The position numbers and the translations under genes are program-made. 41,707 bases of DNA, taken from JBBQDZ01 sp038237515. Its GTDB lineage: Bacteria > Actinomycetota > Thermoleophilia > Gaiellales > Gaiellaceae. The notes under the pieces were generated by a model. It worked only from the letters and a program-made list of their open reading frames with translations. It was not told the origin of the DNA and ran no database searches. Below are positions 33,235-39,694 of the stretch, in pieces (positions within the stretch are counted from its first letter, which is position 1; each line of letters opens with the position of its first letter). The DNA lies in contig JBBRYP010000034.1 in the NCBI GenBank assembly GCA_038237515.1, forward strand, positions 1-41,707, written 5' to 3'.

Positions 33235-33845
33235 CTGAAGCTCTCGATCATCAACCGGTAGGCGTCGACGTTGTCGACTCCCTCCGGCGTGCCGAGATCG
33301 ACAATCGCCTCCTTGCCGGAGCGTGCGAGGTAGTAGCGGTCGACGACGAGCTTCACGCGCTTGCCCGTGACGGAGTTCGGCGCGCTCTCGCTCGAGTACA
33401 CGATCTTGACGGCCGGGGCGCCCGCCAGGGTGATCGCCGCCGGAGCGCGTTGCACGCTGACGCCGCGCAGCGAGCCGACCTCCCGCGAGACGCGCTGCAG
33501 CGAGGGCAGAGCACCGCCGCGGAGAAGTATCCGGACGATGTTGTTCTTGTCGCGGAAGGTGACCGTGCCGCCCGACGCCCGCTGGGCCCAGCCCTCGGGA
33601 TAGCGCAGCGAGTAGCGAGGGCCGCGGAAGGTGAGGAAGACCTGGTTGTCGGGGATGTCCCCCGCCCCGGCCGAGGTCGCCTCTCCCTGCAGCGCCGGAG
33701 CACCGGGAGAGGTGGACGACACCGTGCTCGTGGTGGTAGACGGAGAGCCGCCGGCCTTCGCCGTCACGTTCGAGCTCCGCGTCGAGCCGCAGCCGGGCAC
33801 GAGGCCGAGTGCCGGGAGCATCAACAGGAGCGCGAGACCTCTCAT
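33225..33845 (-). CDS. Lipoprotein, PsbP/LpqN-like, of the ABC/two-component operon
   Basis: A 206-residue secreted lipoprotein. The N-terminus MRGLALLLMLPALGLVPGCG is a lipoprotein signal with lipobox LVPGC, then a Ser/Thr-rich linker and a C-terminal globular domain (from DIPDNQVFLTFRGPRYSLRY through YRLMIESFRWR) like the LpqN/PsbP group of actinobacterial lipoproteins. The ATG at 33845 is preferred over an upstream frame that overlaps the direct-repeat box. If the promoter is a CACCAT at 33853-33858, the message would start at or very near the ATG, so it may be leaderless. As first gene of the operon it probably binds something outside the membrane for the transporter or the sensor. Confidence 0.8.
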   Translation of the reverse strand: MRGLALLLMLPALGLVPGCGSTRSSNVTAKAGGSPSTTTSTVSSTSPGAPALQGEATSAGAGDIPDNQVFLTFRGPRYSLRYPEGWAQRASGGTVTFRDKNNIVRILLRGGALPSLQRVSREVGSLRGVSVQRAPAAITLAGAPAVKIVYSSESAPNSVTGKRVKLVVDRYYLARSGKEAIVDLGTPEGVDNVDAYRLMIESFRWR

Positions 33846-33867
33846 CGCTCCGATGGTGCCGAGCAGG

Positions 33868-33889
33868 GGCTGAACGCGGCCTGAACGCA
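33868..33889. promoter_or_regulatory. 11-bp direct-repeat operator between the lipoprotein operon and vapBC
   Basis: CTGAACGC occurs at 33870 and again at 33881, exactly 11 bp apart (GCGTTCAG on the minus strand). This one-turn direct-repeat layout is typical of OmpR-family boxes such as the PHO box of actinobacteria (GTTCACC repeats). It starts 23 bp upstream of the lipoprotein start. On the other side its far end is 11 bp from the vapB -10 box, so it could act on both divergent promoters. Confidence 0.55.
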
Positions 33890-33899
33890 GCACAGCTGC

Positions 33900-33917
33900 T
33901 ACATTCATGTACATGAA
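33900..33917 (+). promoter_or_regulatory. vapB -10 box and overlapping 14-bp palindrome
   Basis: TACATT (33900-33905) fits the actinobacterial -10 pattern TANNNT and points to a start near 33912-33913, which is the second ATG of the antitoxin. The perfect palindrome TTCATGTACATGAA (33904-33917) covers that start and both ATGs, a good operator for autorepression by the VapBC complex. No -35 box is evident. Confidence 0.5.
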
Positions 33918-34185
33918 AGACACCGTTGGAGTCGCGGAGCTGCGCCAGAACCTCAGCCGTTACCTGCGCCGAGTCGAGCGAGGCGAGCGGCTGCTCGTGA
34001 CCGACCGGAACCGGCCCGTTGCCGAACTCGGCCCTCCGCCCTCCGCCGGCTCCGGGCTCGACCGCCTGATCGCCGAGGGACGCATCATGCGCCCGCTGCG
34101 GCGAGGCCTTCCCGAGCCGCTCCGGCTCGACGGGGATCCGGAGGCGCTCAGCCGGGCACTCGACGAGATACGCGGCGAGCGCTGA
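33913..34185 (+). CDS. vapB: Type II antitoxin of the Phd/YefM (VapB) family
   Basis: A 90-residue DNA-binding antitoxin. The Phd/YefM N-terminus reads MKDTVGVAELRQNLSRYLRR, then VERGERLLVTDRNRPVAELG, the two-strand core of the family. The C-terminal LPEPLRLDGDPEALSRALDE is the toxin-binding tail. I chose the ATG at 33913 because a TACATT -10 box would start the message there; ATG at 33907 (two residues longer) is possible. It overlaps the palindrome at 33904-33917, so autoregulation is likely. Its stop overlaps the first codon of the toxin by three bases. Confidence 0.88.
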   Translation: MKDTVGVAELRQNLSRYLRRVERGERLLVTDRNRPVAELGPPPSAGSGLDRLIAEGRIMRPLRRGLPEPLRLDGDPEALSRALDEIRGER

Positions 34186-34595
34186 GCCACCTCTTCTACG
34201 CCGACTCCTCCGCCCTCGTCAAGCTCCTGCGAGACGAATCGGAGAGCACGGCGCTGCGGGCGTTTCTCGCCGGCGCCGACCTCGTCTCTTGCGAGCTCGT
34301 GCTCATTGAGGTTCCTCGCGCGATCCGGCGTGCCGCCGCCCGCGCGCCGCGGCTGCTGGAGCAGCTGATTCCGCGCGCCGGGCAACTCATCGACGCGCTC
34401 GGGCTACTCCCGCTCGACCGAGCTCTGCTCCTTGCCGCCGGGGCGCTCGACGAGCCGGGCCTGCGTGCACTCGATGCGATCCACGTTGCCGCGGCCGTCG
34501 ATCTCTCCCCGATCGACGCCTTCGTCACCTACGACGAGCGGCAGGCAGCGGCGGCACGGCTTGCCGGGCTCCGTACCATGGCGCCCGGCAGCTGA
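34182..34595 (+). CDS. vapC: VapC-family PIN-domain toxin; start codon is CTG
   Basis: A 137-residue PIN-domain ribonuclease. It opens LSHLFYADSSALVKLLRDES, with the first catalytic Asp, and continues with a conserved Glu in LVSCELVLIEVPRA, Asp in RALDAIHVAAA and Asp in DAFVTYDERQ, the usual acidic set of a VapC nuclease. The frame has no ATG, GTG or TTG near its start: the codon at the normal place, overlapping the antitoxin stop, is CTG (CTGA instead of ATGA). The next GTG is at 34299 and would cut off the first Asp. The toxin is therefore either started at the rare CTG at low rate or has lost its start. The catalytic residues are otherwise kept. Confidence 0.75.
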   Translation: MSHLFYADSSALVKLLRDESESTALRAFLAGADLVSCELVLIEVPRAIRRAAARAPRLLEQLIPRAGQLIDALGLLPLDRALLLAAGALDEPGLRALDAIHVAAAVDLSPIDAFVTYDERQAAAARLAGLRTMAPGS

Positions 34596-34607
34596 TCCAA
34601 CCGATCC

Positions 34608-34640
34608 GGCGGACGCGCATGAAGAGCATGCGCGCCCGCC
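34608..34640. terminator. Bidirectional hairpin between vapC and the SRPBCC gene
   Basis: CGCGCATG (34614-34621) pairs with CATGCGCG (34627-34634) around the loop AAGAG. After one A-C mismatch the stem continues with GGCGG (34608-34612) and CCGCC (34636-34640). It sits between convergent genes, as expected for a shared terminator, but without a T-run. Confidence 0.6.
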
Positions 34641-34654
34641 GCTCACCCCTGCCT

Positions 34655-35017
34655 CTAGCCCGCGGCCAGGGGCTCGCCGGTCTCGACCAGCGTCTTCAGG
34701 CCGCTCAGCACCCTCATCCACCCCTCGCCCGAGACGTGCTCGGCCGTCCTCGGCGCGCCTTGGAGCCGATCGTGGACCACGGTCAGCTTGCAGACGCCCC
34801 CCTCGGTGCGCTCGAGCTCCCACGTCACCCGGCTCGGCTCCTCCTCCGCCAACTCCGGGTCGTACAGGGACACCCACGAGTGCACCAGCCGGCGGGGCGG
34901 GTCGAACTCGAGGACCGTGTCGTCCCCCCACACCGAGCCGTCGGGGCCGTGGGCGCGGCGGGTCTCCGGCGTCGTCTCGATCGAGGCGCCTCTGGAGCCC
35001 GGCGAGCTAACGGTCAC
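34655..35017 (-). CDS. SRPBCC/AHSA1-like protein, apparently missing its N-terminal part
   Basis: A 120-residue open frame. Its second half is a good match to the C-terminal part of AHSA1/SRPBCC proteins: DTVLEFDPPRRLVHSWVSLY, RVTWELERTEGGVCKLTVVH, then GWMRVLSGLKTLVETGEPLA. The first 35 residues (VTVSSPGSRGASIETTPETR...) do not fit the start of the fold, which normally has about 50 more residues with the first strand and helix. The GTG start lies directly after TTGACAT. It therefore looks like the 3' part of a gene whose 5' part has been lost, next to other broken genes. A truncated but translated protein is possible. Confidence 0.6.
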   Translation of the reverse strand: MTVSSPGSRGASIETTPETRRAHGPDGSVWGDDTVLEFDPPRRLVHSWVSLYDPELAEEEPSRVTWELERTEGGVCKLTVVHDRLQGAPRTAEHVSGEGWMRVLSGLKTLVETGEPLAAG

Positions 35018-35145
35018 ATGTCAAGAGAAGACCTGCGCCACCGAACAGACGCCCTCACTCCTTGCGACCATCCCCTCCACGTCGGGCGTGTGCCCGGTAA
35101 CGAAGGCCCCTCCGCCCGGGCAAGCGCTCGGCGAAGGGCTGTACG

Positions 35146-35311
35146 GTGGCGCGGGTGCCCGCAACTGCTCCTCGTCGAGGACGACGGCGCGATCGCGGAG
35201 CCGCCGCTCGCAGCAGGGGATCTTCACGCGTTCGGCGCTCGTGACGACTCGGATCCATCCGTGATGCCGAAGACCGTCCGTGGCATCGGCTTCCGCCTCG
35301 AAGCTGCGTGA
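35146..35311 (+). pseudogene. Remnant of an OmpR-family response regulator with a large internal deletion
   Basis: A short frame reads QLLLVEDDGAIAEPPLAAG, the first strand and acidic pocket of a receiver domain, and then goes almost directly to KTVRGIGFRLEAA and a stop, the last residues of a winged-helix DNA-binding domain. About 150-170 residues between the two are absent. The start is also damaged: GTG at 35146 is in another frame. The stop is followed two bases later by the ATG of a kinase remnant, the usual regulator-kinase order, so this was once a normal pair. Confidence 0.72.
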
Positions 35312-35313
35312 CG

Positions 35314-36203
35314 ATGCGCAGGCGCCTGCTCGTCTCGACCGTGCTCGTGGGGCCCGCCACCGGCCGCTCAGCCGGACGGAGATCGTCGAGCTCCTCCGGC
35401 CGAAGCAGCGTGCGATCATCCGCACCGGCGGGCGCGTCGTGACTGTCGGCGCCGCGATCCGCGGCGACACGATCCGCGCCTCCTCGAGCGCTGTGCGCGC
35501 GACGCAGGTCATCGTGGTTGCATCGGCGGAAGAGGCCACGAGCCGTGTCTTCGCCGTCTGGCTCGTGGTGGGCCTCCTCGCCGCAGGCGGGCTCGGCGTC
35601 GCCGTCGCGTTGGCTCTCGTCCAGGGGCGGCGTCTCGTCCGTCCGCTCGAAGATCTCACCTCGGCGGCAAAGCGCCTCGGGACGGGAGTCAGTCAGAGCG
35701 GCTCGAGTGGACGACCCGCGGCCTGCCTCGCACGCGGGCAGTCCGAGCAAGCCCGGCAGGTCGACGTCACTGCGATCGTGCGGGAGCACAGCCGGGGCTG
35801 GCGGCGCCTCTTCGCGAGTCGCCGCAGCGTCCTGCGGGTGGAGGTGGAGCCCGACCTCCACGCGTGCGTGAGCGCGGCAGCGGTCGGCCAGGCGCTCGAC
35901 GTCCTGCTCGAGAACGCCCTCGAGCACGGGGAAGGGCAGGCCCTGATCCAGGCCCAGGCCCGTGACGACGCAGTTCTGGTGGAGGTCTCGGACGCAGGCG
36001 CCGGCGTCCCCGCGGGTCTCGAGGAGCGGGTGTTCGAGCGGCACGTCTCGCTCCACGGCGGCACCGGCCTCGGCCTCGCTGTCGCGAGGGCTCTGATCGA
36101 GCGCGAAGGCGGCAGGCTGCGCCTCGCGAGCGCGCGGCCCGCCGTCTTCGAGCTCTGGCTGCCCTGCACAGCGTCGGACGGCGATGGTGAGCCGTCCGCG
36201 TAG
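35314..36203 (+). pseudogene. Remnant of a sensor histidine kinase (frameshifted, H-box deleted)
   Basis: The frame from the ATG at 35314 starts MRRRLLVSTVLVG, a typical kinase N-terminus, but then loses homology. The protein continues one frame over with LSRTEIVELLRPKQRAIIRT (sensor part), a transmembrane helix (VFAVWLVVGLLAAGGLGVAV), and the HAMP start RRLVRPLEDLTSAAKRLGTG. The H-box and the dimerisation helices are missing: the text jumps to DVTAIVREHSRGWRRLFASR. The ATPase domain is intact: N-box ALDVLLENALEHGEG, G1 SDAGAGVPAGLEERVFERH, G2 GTGLGLAVARALIEREGGRL. Without its histidine it cannot autophosphorylate. Frame change and deletions mark it as decayed. Confidence 0.78.
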
Positions 36204-36337
36204 CCGCCCGCCGGGCGAGTCCGGGCCGTTTCCTCGGCGCGGCCCGGCCGCCGATCGCACGTAGGCGCTGCCGACCCATCTCCGCGTCCCTCGAGGACCG
36301 GCGTCTGCAGGCGGTAGCGCGACTGGGTTCCCCTGGC

Positions 36338-36400
36338 GCGTTCTACGTGGGCGGGGGCGTCGCCGGCGCGCTCGGCTTCGGCTACCTCACCGACCGCTGA
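36338..36400 (+). pseudogene. Possible fragment of an MFS transporter
   Basis: The frame AFYVGGGVAGALGFGYLTDR, ending at a stop, resembles the second transmembrane helix and loop 2-3 motif (G-L-D-R) of major facilitator proteins. It is only about 20 residues and no further homologous part was seen on either side. The rest of 36204-36451 holds no other feature I can support. Confidence 0.35.
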
Positions 36401-36451
36401 GGCCGGCGGCGCTTGTCCATGCTCACGCCAGCCCTGTACCTCGCCTCGGCC

Positions 36452-37087
36452 CTAGACGAGGCGGTGCTGGGTCGCCCACCGCGTCAGCTCGTGACGCGTC
36501 GAGAGCTGGAGTTTCCGCAGGACGCTGGAGACGTGGCTCTCGATCGTCTTCACGGAGAGGGTCAGCCTGGCGGCGATCTCCTTGTACATGTACCCGCGCG
36601 CGATCAGCTGGAGCACCTCTCGCTCGCGCGGCGTCAGCTCGTCGAGCTCGGCATCGCCCCCGACGCGGTCTCCCGCACGGAAGGCGTCGAGGACGAATCC
36701 CGCGAGACGCGGCGAGAATACGGCGTCGCCCTCTGCGACCCGCTCGATCGCCGCGGCGAGCTCGTCGCCCGAGATCGTCTTCGTGACGTAGCCACGGGCG
36801 CCGGCACGAATGACCGCCATGACGTCCTCGGCAGCATCCGAGACGGAGAGTGCGAGAAAGCGGACCGCCGGGCGCTCCGGCGCCACGGCGTGGATGATCG
36901 CGTCACCGCCTCCGTCGGGTAGGTGGACGTCGAGCAGGACGACGTCCGGGTCGAGCTCCTTGATCAGCGGCACAGCCTCGGCCACGCTGGCCGCCTCGCC
37001 GACGACGTCGACCGCGTCCCCGAGCTCGGCCCTCACGCCCGAGCGGAAGAGGTGGTGATCGTCGACGAGCACGACGCGGCGCCTCAC
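36452..37087 (-). CDS. NarL/LuxR-family response regulator (LiaR/VraR-like)
   Basis: A 211-residue regulator. The receiver starts VRRRVVLVDDHHLFRSGVRA, with D9/D10, phospho-acceptor D53 in VVLLDVHLPDGG, LALSVSD in place of the usual T/S loop, and lysine in GYVTKTISGDELA. The LuxR helix-turn-helix is at the C-terminus: LTPREREVLQLIARGYMYKE and LSVKTIESHVSSVLRKL. Its GTG overlaps the kinase stop by four bases. With the PspC-domain kinase and the LiaF-like protein upstream it forms a LiaFSR-type cell-envelope stress operon. Confidence 0.92.
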   Translation of the reverse strand: MRRRVVLVDDHHLFRSGVRAELGDAVDVVGEAASVAEAVPLIKELDPDVVLLDVHLPDGGGDAIIHAVAPERPAVRFLALSVSDAAEDVMAVIRAGARGYVTKTISGDELAAAIERVAEGDAVFSPRLAGFVLDAFRAGDRVGGDAELDELTPREREVLQLIARGYMYKEIAARLTLSVKTIESHVSSVLRKLQLSTRHELTRWATQHRLV

Positions 37088-38157
37088 GGCTCGCTCCTCG
37101 GAAGCCTGAGCTCGATCTCCGTTCCCTTCCCGGGCGCGCTCGTGACGACGGCCGCGCCGCCGGCGCGTTCCATCCGGTCGACGATCGAGCCGCTGATCCC
37201 CCGGCGGCCGGGGGAGACTTCGGCGGGATCGAAGCCGGCGCCGCGGTCGCGGACGAAGACGGTCACCCGCTCGGCGCTCGCCTCGGCGTAGACGTCGACC
37301 TCCTCGACGCCCGAGTGAAGGGCGCTGTTCCGCATCGCCTCGCCGGCCGCGAGCACGAGCGCCTCGATGCGCTCGTCGGAGGGGCAGTCGCCGGAGCTCG
37401 CCAGCTCCACGCGCACCCCGTGAAGCTCCTCCACCTCGGCTGCCGCCGCCGAGAGCAGGGCGAGGAGCGACGTCCCGGTCGTCGTTCGGTCGCCGTAGAG
37501 CCAGCTGCGGAGCTCGCGCTCCTGGCGCCGCGCGAACGCCGCAACCTTCCGCGGCTCCCCCGCGTGGCGCTGGATCAGGGCGAGCGTCTGCAACACCGAG
37601 TCGTGGACCCGGGCGGCCACCTCGGCCCGCTCCTCGACACGGATGCGAGCGGCGCGCTCGACGTCGCGATCGAGCGCGAGCCGCCAGAGCCAGGGACCGC
37701 CGATCAGCAGCAGCGAACCGGCGACGGCGCCGGGCGCGAGCAGCGATGCGTGGGCGCCGCCGCGCGAGAGGACGAGCACCGACCCCGCGCCGGCGAGGAC
37801 GACGCCGGCGACGGACATCGGCGCAACTCTCGACACCCGGCCGCCGTGGCGCCAGATCAGGACGAGCCCACCGGCGACGAGCGCGATCCCGGCGACTACG
37901 CGGTCGCCGAAACCGAGTGCGTGCAGGATCAGCGAGATCCCGATCAGGCCGAGTGCGGCGACCACCCACGGGCTGAGGCCCCGGCCGGAGGCCCAGAGGG
38001 CGAGGTAGAGAAGGACACCCGCGCCTCCGGCGAGCGCCAGCAGCGCGAAGACGAGCCGGACGAGGGTGGCGTCGACGCCGAGGGTCTGCGCGATGCCTGC
38101 GCAGACCCCGGCGAGGACGCCGTCCTCGCCGCTACGCGTGAAGCGCGGGAAGGGCAT
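37084..38157 (-). CDS. Histidine kinase with N-terminal PspC domain (HisKA_3, LiaS/DesK-like)
   Basis: A 357-residue membrane kinase. Residues 1-60 are a PspC domain (FTRSGEDGVLAGVCAGIAQT, then GVDATLVRLVFALLALAGG), followed by four more hydrophobic segments up to residue 160. The H-box of the HisKA_3 type is AARVHDSVLQTLALIQRHAG (His185), and the ATPase domain has EAMRNSALHSGVEEVDVY, RDRGAGFDPAEV and GRRGISGSIVDRMERAGG. The PspC domain at the N-terminus in place of a classical sensor is unusual, though seen in actinobacteria. It is six bp from the LiaF-like gene and overlaps the response regulator. The signal is probably membrane stress. Confidence 0.92.
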   Translation of the reverse strand: MPFPRFTRSGEDGVLAGVCAGIAQTLGVDATLVRLVFALLALAGGAGVLLYLALWASGRGLSPWVVAALGLIGISLILHALGFGDRVVAGIALVAGGLVLIWRHGGRVSRVAPMSVAGVVLAGAGSVLVLSRGGAHASLLAPGAVAGSLLLIGGPWLWRLALDRDVERAARIRVEERAEVAARVHDSVLQTLALIQRHAGEPRKVAAFARRQERELRSWLYGDRTTTGTSLLALLSAAAAEVEELHGVRVELASSGDCPSDERIEALVLAAGEAMRNSALHSGVEEVDVYAEASAERVTVFVRDRGAGFDPAEVSPGRRGISGSIVDRMERAGGAAVVTSAPGKGTEIELRLPRSEP

Positions 38158-38163
38158 CGGCGG

Positions 38164-39057
38164 TCATCGTAGGGAGCGCGTCACGCGCACGTTGCCGAGC
38201 CCCACACGAGCATTCAGCACGAGCACCCGCGCGCCGCTGTCGCCGACGCGCACGCGCGCGTTGCGCCCGTCAACCTCCCGGCCGAAGACGTGGACGGCGC
38301 CGACCTGCGCGCTCGCCCGGACCTGCAGCGCGACGTCTGAGGGAACGGTCACGCTCAGATCCCCGATTCCCACCCTGGCGTCGAGCGCGGTCTCGCCCAC
38401 CGGCGGCCGAACGTCGCGCAGGTCGAGGCGGAGCTCGCCGATCCCGAGCCGGTAGTGGCGGTGGACGTCCGCCGCACCCGCCGGCTGGTAGATGCGGTCG
38501 CCGACCCCGTTGCGGACGTCGACGTGGAACGCGGTGGCGACCGCCGCCGCGAACCCGAGCACGAGGACGGCGGCCACAGCCGCGACGATCGACAGCGGCC
38601 GCCGGAGGCTGCGCCGCTCCCGACCGGCGACGGCGGTGTCGACCGCTTCCCGGTTACGGCGGTGCTGCGTCCAGAGGATCACGCCACCCGCGAGCAGCAC
38701 GAGCACCCACGCGGCGTCGCCGCGCGGCCACAGCGTGGCCCGCGAGAGCAGCACCACCCCGGCTGTCGCGACGAGGGCGAGGCCCACGAGCGGCCAGGGG
38801 CGTTCACGCCGCCGGCGGAGGACCTCGGCCGCGATCGAGTCGGCCCTGCCTTCCTCGGGAATGACGAGCGCGGCGGCCGCGTAGATGAGTATCCCGGCCC
38901 CACCGAGCAGCGTCAGGACGACGAACCCGACGCGGTAGAGGACGGGGCTCAGGTTGAAGTAGCGCGCGAGACCCTCGCAGACCCCGGCAACCATGCGGTC
39001 GGACCGGCTCCGCTCGAGCCGCCTGACCCTTGACTTTTCGGTGATGTTTTCGCTCAT
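38164..39057 (-). CDS. PspC-domain protein with LiaF-like C-terminal domain
   Basis: A 297-residue membrane protein. Residues 12-70 are a PspC domain (RSRSDRMVAGVCEGLARYFN, then VLYRVGFVVLTLLGGAGILI). Two or three further helices follow, then a soluble beta-rich domain (YRLGIGELRLDLRDVRPPVG to GARVLVLNARVGLGNVRVTR) like the C-terminal part of LiaF and of DUF2154 proteins. LiaF inhibits its partner kinase LiaS until the envelope is stressed. The ATG at 39057 was chosen because the family starts about there; 12 extra codons are open upstream. A perfect tandem 11-bp repeat lies 44-65 bp upstream. First gene of the liaFSR-like operon. Confidence 0.88.
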   Translation of the reverse strand: MSENITEKSRVRRLERSRSDRMVAGVCEGLARYFNLSPVLYRVGFVVLTLLGGAGILIYAAAALVIPEEGRADSIAAEVLRRRRERPWPLVGLALVATAGVVLLSRATLWPRGDAAWVLVLLAGGVILWTQHRRNREAVDTAVAGRERRSLRRPLSIVAAVAAVLVLGFAAAVATAFHVDVRNGVGDRIYQPAGAADVHRHYRLGIGELRLDLRDVRPPVGETALDARVGIGDLSVTVPSDVALQVRASAQVGAVHVFGREVDGRNARVRVGDSGARVLVLNARVGLGNVRVTRSLR

Positions 39058-39100
39058 TCCGGCAGACTCGCGGCGCGGCGCCGACGCGTCCATCCGGAAT

Positions 39101-39122
39101 GACCCTGAACCGACCCTGAACC
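39101..39122 (-). promoter_or_regulatory. Perfect tandem 11-bp direct repeat upstream of the LiaF-like operon
   Basis: GACCCTGAACC is repeated without a change at 39101-39111 and 39112-39122 (GGTTCAGGGTC twice on the minus strand). The CTGAAC core and the 11-bp step are the same as at 33868-33889 and 27084-27105. It begins 44 bp upstream of the ATG, a fitting place for an activator of an OmpR-family type. Confidence 0.6.
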
Positions 39123-39228
39123 GGCGACGGAACCGAGCCCGGCAGCAGCAGCGCCTTCTGTTCGGGGAAGCCCTCGCGCGTGCCGCTCTCCGTCGCAGCG
39201 TCCGGTGGGTGGTTGGCCCGGCTGGAAG

Positions 39229-39654
39229 CTACGCGCTGCTCGGCGCGAGTCGCGCGAGACGGTCGCCGACCGCCTCGAGGATCTTGCGTTGCGTCCGAGG
39301 CGATTCGTCCAGAAGGGTCCAGAAGTCGCGGCTCGTGACGACCAGGGCTCGCACGGGCGACGCCGTCTTGACGGCGGCCGTGCGCGGCACGTTCGAGACG
39401 AGCGCGATCTCGCCGAAGAAGTCCCCGGCGCCGAGCGTCGCGAGGCGCCGGCCGCCCCGTCTGACCTCGACCGTTCCCTCCATCAGGACGAAGAACTCCC
39501 GGCCGTACTCCCCCTCGCGCACGATCTCCCGGCCCTCGGGGATCTCGACCTGGTCGGCAATCGCCGCGATCGCGTTCAGCTCGCGCTTCGAACAGCGTTC
39601 GAACAGCGGCACGCGCGAGATGAGCTCGACCTTGACGTCGCGTCGCAGCGGCAC
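39229..39654 (-). CDS. Cyclic nucleotide-binding domain protein (no DNA-binding domain)
   Basis: A 141-residue single-domain protein. The cNMP fold begins LISRVPLFERCSKRELNAIA, continues REIVREGEYGREFFVLMEGT, and has the phosphate-binding cassette GDFFGEIALVSNVPRTAAVK with the conserved Glu and Arg in place. A C-terminal helix (DFWTLLDESPRTQRKILEAV) follows, but the Crp/Fnr helix-turn-helix is missing. It could therefore sense cAMP or a related nucleotide and act by protein contact. The start is a GTG at 39654, 40 bp from the divergent DUF1697 gene. The 171 bp between its stop and the LiaF-like start hold the tandem repeat at 39101. Confidence 0.88.
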   Translation of the reverse strand: MPLRRDVKVELISRVPLFERCSKRELNAIAAIADQVEIPEGREIVREGEYGREFFVLMEGTVEVRRGGRRLATLGAGDFFGEIALVSNVPRTAAVKTASPVRALVVTSRDFWTLLDESPRTQRKILEAVGDRLARLAPSSA

Positions 39655-39694
39655 GATCGCAGTCTACGACCTGCGATTCCGCCAGAATCCCTCG

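Noticed and set aside
38993..39694. Longer frame in front of the DUF1697 gene
   Set aside because: It crosses the start of the LiaF-like gene, the tandem repeat and the CNB gene; the family start is at 39695.
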